Below the pieces are notes generated by a model. The model was given only the letters and a program-made list of their open reading frames with translations. It ran no database searches and was not told the DNA's origin. From the NCBI GenBank assembly GCA_964345395.1, contig CAYFRA010000061.1, forward strand, positions 1 through 8,599: a DNA stretch of 8,599 nucleotides, written 5' to 3'. This document shows positions 6,470 to 8,599 of the stretch, one piece after another; position 1 is the stretch's first letter, and the number at the start of each line of letters is the position of its first letter. A program made the translations under genes and the position numbers. This stretch comes from UPXZ01 sp964345395 (GTDB lineage Bacteria > Bacteroidota > Bacteroidia > Bacteroidales > Paludibacteraceae).

Positions 6470-7835
6470 ACTCCTCTTTATATTTTTTCAAACTGTTTTT
6501 TCCCCATACTTTCTCAATGACAGCAAAAGCCTGCTCTGGACTAAGTTTGTAGTTCTTCTCCATTACTCGCTGCACAAACACACAATGCGACATACTTGCA
6601 ATGCCTTTGACAATGTCTTCGGCCAATGAATTACAAGATGGTGCGCCACAAGCACCGCAATCGAAACCAGGCAAATAACTGTTGATTTTATTGATTTTGG
6701 ATATTTTTTGCAAAGCTATTTCCATACTTTCATCCAATAGTAGGCCTTTGCGTGGTGTAATTGCATCAGTTTTGAAATCAATTTCACTCTTTTTGTGATG
6801 CGCTACCAAAGGGTTTTCTATCTCACTCCCTTTTTGTTGGCGAGCTTGCATTTTTTTATAACGATCACCTATTCGCTCTACGGTCAAAAAACGATTACTT
6901 GGACACAAAATACCGCCTGCGCAGCCTTGATCACATACACGCATTTCCAAAAAATCAACATTATCAATTTGACCCAACTCAAATTTTTCCAAAAATTCAA
7001 TTACATTTTCCACACCGTCAATGGCCAAGCTTCTTCCTGTGAAATAGTTTTTTTCATCTCCAGAAAGCGACCATTTGATGGAATCGGCACTTAGATTATC
7101 CACAGTTTTTGTCGGATAATCAGGCGATTTCTTTTCAACAATTGCTTTATATACAATATTATACAGTTCACGCATATTCACCACCACATCAATAGGCGAA
7201 TGAACTTCAGCAACGGGCGATTTAGCCGCTACAATTTTGGAAGCACAAGGTGTAAAGTAATAAATGCCAATATCTTTTGGGTCGATGGCAGCACTCGAAT
7301 AACGATTGCGTAGATAGATAGCAGCAATATCGTGAGGTGCTTTGACGCTTAGAATATTCTCAGTAAGCGACGGAAACATCACCTGAATTAGGCGAATGAC
7401 CGATGGACAATATGAACTAACTGCAGGGCGAATAAGATTTTCATCAGAAGCTTCTTCTTTGTAAATCTCTTTTAATAAATCAACCGCATATTCCACCTCA
7501 AAAACCTCGTTGAAACCAAGTTGCTTGATAATCTCTTTGATTTGCGACACACTATATTTGTGAGGATATTGCCCAAAAAAGATGGATGGAATCAAAGCTA
7601 TTCGATACGGATATTTTGCAAAATCGGTAAATAAGCCGTCGTCTTTTACATAAATAGCACCTTGCGGACAAACACGAAAACACTCACCACAATCCACACA
7701 ACGTTCAGGACTAATGCGGGCATTTCCATCTATTATGCGAATTGCCTGAGTTGGGCAAACGCGCATACAATGCGAGCAACCGACACATTCATCTGTGTTG
7801 ATCTGAATAGCGTGAATATAGTTTAGCAAGCTCAT
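6459..7835 (-). CDS. hydS: HydS-like putative sensory [FeFe]-hydrogenase homologue
   Basis: A 458-residue iron-sulfur protein. Residues 10-60 are a two-[4Fe-4S] ferredoxin domain (C17/20/23/27, C46/49/52/56). Residues 75-320 are a [FeFe]-hydrogenase large-subunit domain. A C-terminal four-cysteine FeS domain follows (C393, C396, C401, C418; CGACGAPSC). The four H-cluster cysteines are kept: C143 in SSYCPSV, C197 in TPCASK, and C301 and C305 in VCDQGC; K200 is kept as well. The proton-relay Cys is Tyr142, the MPC Met is Thr195, and the Glu of MPCxxKxxE is Ala203. These changes are those expected of sensory rather than catalytic homologues. There is no PAS domain: the chain ends about 40 residues after the last Cys. 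The ATG at 7835 follows an in-frame upstream TAG and has no SD. A redox-enzyme role without H2 sensing remains possible. Confidence 0.85.
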   Translation of the reverse strand: MSLLNYIHAIQINTDECVGCSHCMRVCPTQAIRIIDGNARISPERCVDCGECFRVCPQGAIYVKDDGLFTDFAKYPYRIALIPSIFFGQYPHKYSVSQIKEIIKQLGFNEVFEVEYAVDLLKEIYKEEASDENLIRPAVSSYCPSVIRLIQVMFPSLTENILSVKAPHDIAAIYLRNRYSSAAIDPKDIGIYYFTPCASKIVAAKSPVAEVHSPIDVVVNMRELYNIVYKAIVEKKSPDYPTKTVDNLSADSIKWSLSGDEKNYFTGRSLAIDGVENVIEFLEKFELGQIDNVDFLEMRVCDQGCAGGILCPSNRFLTVERIGDRYKKMQARQQKGSEIENPLVAHHKKSEIDFKTDAITPRKGLLLDESMEIALQKISKINKINSYLPGFDCGACGAPSCNSLAEDIVKGIASMSHCVFVQRVMEKNYKLSPEQAFAVIEKVWGKNSLKKYKEEYEN

Positions 7836-7955
7836 AAAACGTATTGAATAACTGACTTTAAAGTATAAAATCTACGGTTTCTAAATACTGTTTTCTCTCT
7901 TGTGCTTCGGTTAAATTATTGTGTTTCGTGTTTAGATTATATCGTCTGCTTTATT
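7836..7955. other. Intergenic gap upstream of hydS, no clear signal
   Basis: This is a 120-base AT-rich gap, one of only two spaces over 100 bases in the cluster. I see no GC-rich hairpin with a T-tract and no small gene. The closest promoter-like string on the minus strand is TAGATTTT, one base from the Bacteroidota -7 consensus TAnnTTTG, without a matching -33 element at the right distance. A promoter for hydS may be here, but the sequence does not prove it. Confidence 0.35.
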
Positions 7956-8366
7956 TTAAAAATTGATCTTTATTCTGAGTTTAGTCCCTTCATTAGGCAC
8001 AGAGCTAAGCTCCATTTCGTCACAGTTTTTTTTGATATTTGGCAGTCCCATTCCTGCCCCAAAACCCATCTCTCTCACTTTGCTTGATGCAGTAGAGTAG
8101 CCTTCTTGCATTGCTTTTTCGACATCCTCAATGCCCGGTCCTTCATCTTCAATCAGCACTTCAATATGTGTCGGCACAATATCAACAATCATTTTGCCTT
8201 GATGTGCGTGAGCCACCACATTGACTTCCGACTCGTAAAGTGCAACCGAAATACGGCGAATGAGTGCAGGTGATATATTCAACTGTTTTAAAGTCTTTTT
8301 TACATCAGAACTGGCTTTTCCGGCTGTGCTGAAGTTTCCACCTTCTATGTAAAATTCTAATCGCAT
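7956..8366 (-). CDS. RsbW/SpoIIAB-like GHKL ATPase (putative anti-sigma-type Ser/Thr kinase)
   Basis: Soluble protein of 136 residues that is essentially one GHKL ATP-binding domain of RsbW/SpoIIAB size. The N-box is ALYESEVNVVAHA with E45 and N49, the pair that in SpoIIAB-type kinases is the general base and Mg-binding Asn. The G1 box is DEGPGI (D74, G76, G78), and the G2 region is GFGAGMGLPNI (G101-G107). Near the end, NEGTKLRI is the last glycine motif. I place the start at the ATG at 8366, not the in-frame TTG at 8369, because this ATG forms a TGATG stop/start overlap with the preceding DRTGG gene. Kinases of this kind phosphorylate a STAS anti-anti-sigma protein or bind a sigma factor; neither partner is in the window. 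It recurs in HydS clusters, so an HydS-linked switch is plausible. Confidence 0.85.
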   Translation of the reverse strand: MRLEFYIEGGNFSTAGKASSDVKKTLKQLNISPALIRRISVALYESEVNVVAHAHQGKMIVDIVPTHIEVLIEDEGPGIEDVEKAMQEGYSTASSKVREMGFGAGMGLPNIKKNCDEMELSSVPNEGTKLRIKINF

Positions 8367-8599
8367 CAAAATAGTGGTTTTATTCCTTTTGTATAGAGTA
8401 TTCCCGCAATTTCAAAAAGTGATTTTTGGGTGCTTATGACTGCAATGTTATTTTCAATTGCAATCTCCAGCATCTCTTCGCTCACCTCCTTGCCTCGTCC
8501 AAAAATCACACAAGGTATCCCCGACAATTCGGCTGTTCGCATAGTCTGAATAGTAGCCAAACCCGTTATCAATATCATATTGTCATTGTGCCAACGAAG
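8366..8599 (-). CDS. DRTGG-domain protein, second copy (5' end beyond window)
   Basis: The reading frame stays open to the right edge, adding LRWHNDN before the first visible Met at 8578. That Met is therefore probably internal, and about a third of the protein lies outside. The visible 77 residues line up by eye with the C-terminal two thirds of the DRTGG protein at 6128-6469. MILITGLATIQTMRTAE matches DMLWITSQIHKNIVAVA, the EMLEIA segment matches DMLETA, and SLFEIAGILY matches AAFETIGLIY. The two are thus divergent paralogues, each paired with a signalling gene. The stop overlaps the start of the GHKL ATPase (TGATG), suggesting that the two are made together. Role and ligand are unknown. 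Confidence 0.75.
   Translation of the reverse strand, partial: LRWHNDNMILITGLATIQTMRTAELSGIPCVIFGRGKEVSEEMLEIAIENNIAVISTQKSLFEIAGILYTKGIKPLF

Noticed and set aside
6459..7835. HydS as a second catalytic hydrogenase
   Set aside because: The proton-relay Cys, the MPC Met and the L2 Glu are all replaced, so rapid catalysis is unlikely although the H-cluster ligands remain.
7836..7955. Intrinsic terminator or small RNA between the RsbW-like gene and hydS
   Set aside because: No stable hairpin followed by a T-tract on the minus strand was found; the region is only AT-rich.
8367..8369. TTG start for the RsbW-like gene
   Set aside because: The next codon is ATG in a TGATG overlap with the upstream stop, a typical coupled start; the TTG adds only one residue.

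Overview
The window reads as one compact gene cluster, entirely on the minus strand, built around an [FeFe] hydrogenase. The DNA is AT-rich (roughly 40% GC by eye). Most starts lack a Shine-Dalgarno sequence and have A/T-rich leaders instead; the clear exception is the NuoF-like gene, with AGGAGG. Weak SD use, base composition and protein character suggest an anaerobic, fermentative member of the Bacteroidota (Bacteroidales-like). This is an inference, and a Firmicute donor or host cannot be excluded from the sequence alone.

Layout in transcription order (right to left). At 8599-7956 lie a partial DRTGG-domain protein and an RsbW/SpoIIAB-like ATPase, coupled by a TGATG stop/start overlap. After a 120-base gap come a HydS-like, probably sensory, [FeFe]-hydrogenase homologue, a second DRTGG-domain protein (11-base overlap), a PHP-domain phosphoesterase and a second GHKL ATPase (3-base gap), spanning 7835-4790. 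After a 134-base gap comes the catalytic module (4655-1): an HndB-like thioredoxin-fold protein, the NuoF-like flavoprotein HydB/HndC, the catalytic subunit HydA/HndD, and the NuoE-like HydC/HndA, which runs off the left edge. No transposase, RNA gene, CRISPR array or clear intrinsic terminator was seen, and no gap exceeds 300 bases.

How it fits together. HydA, HydB and HydC carry every cofactor motif expected of an NAD(H)- and ferredoxin-linked, electron-bifurcating/confurcating hydrogenase (group A, HndABCD/HydABC type). It would either make H2 from NADH plus reduced ferredoxin during fermentation or run in reverse. The upstream genes look like a signalling module. HydS keeps the four cysteines that hold the H-cluster but has Tyr where the proton-relay Cys should be, Thr in place of the MPC Met, and no PAS domain. 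It sits among two ATP-binding kinase-like proteins and two small DRTGG modules. The likely reading is an H2- or redox-sensing circuit that controls the hydrogenase, but no output protein (anti-anti-sigma factor, phosphatase, response regulator, DNA-binding protein) and no HydE/F/G maturase is visible here.

Similar associations of HydABC with HydS, DRTGG, PHP and GHKL genes are known from Thermotogae and Clostridia, so the cluster type is not new. The uncharacterised parts are how the signal is carried and what PHP, DRTGG and the ATPases do.
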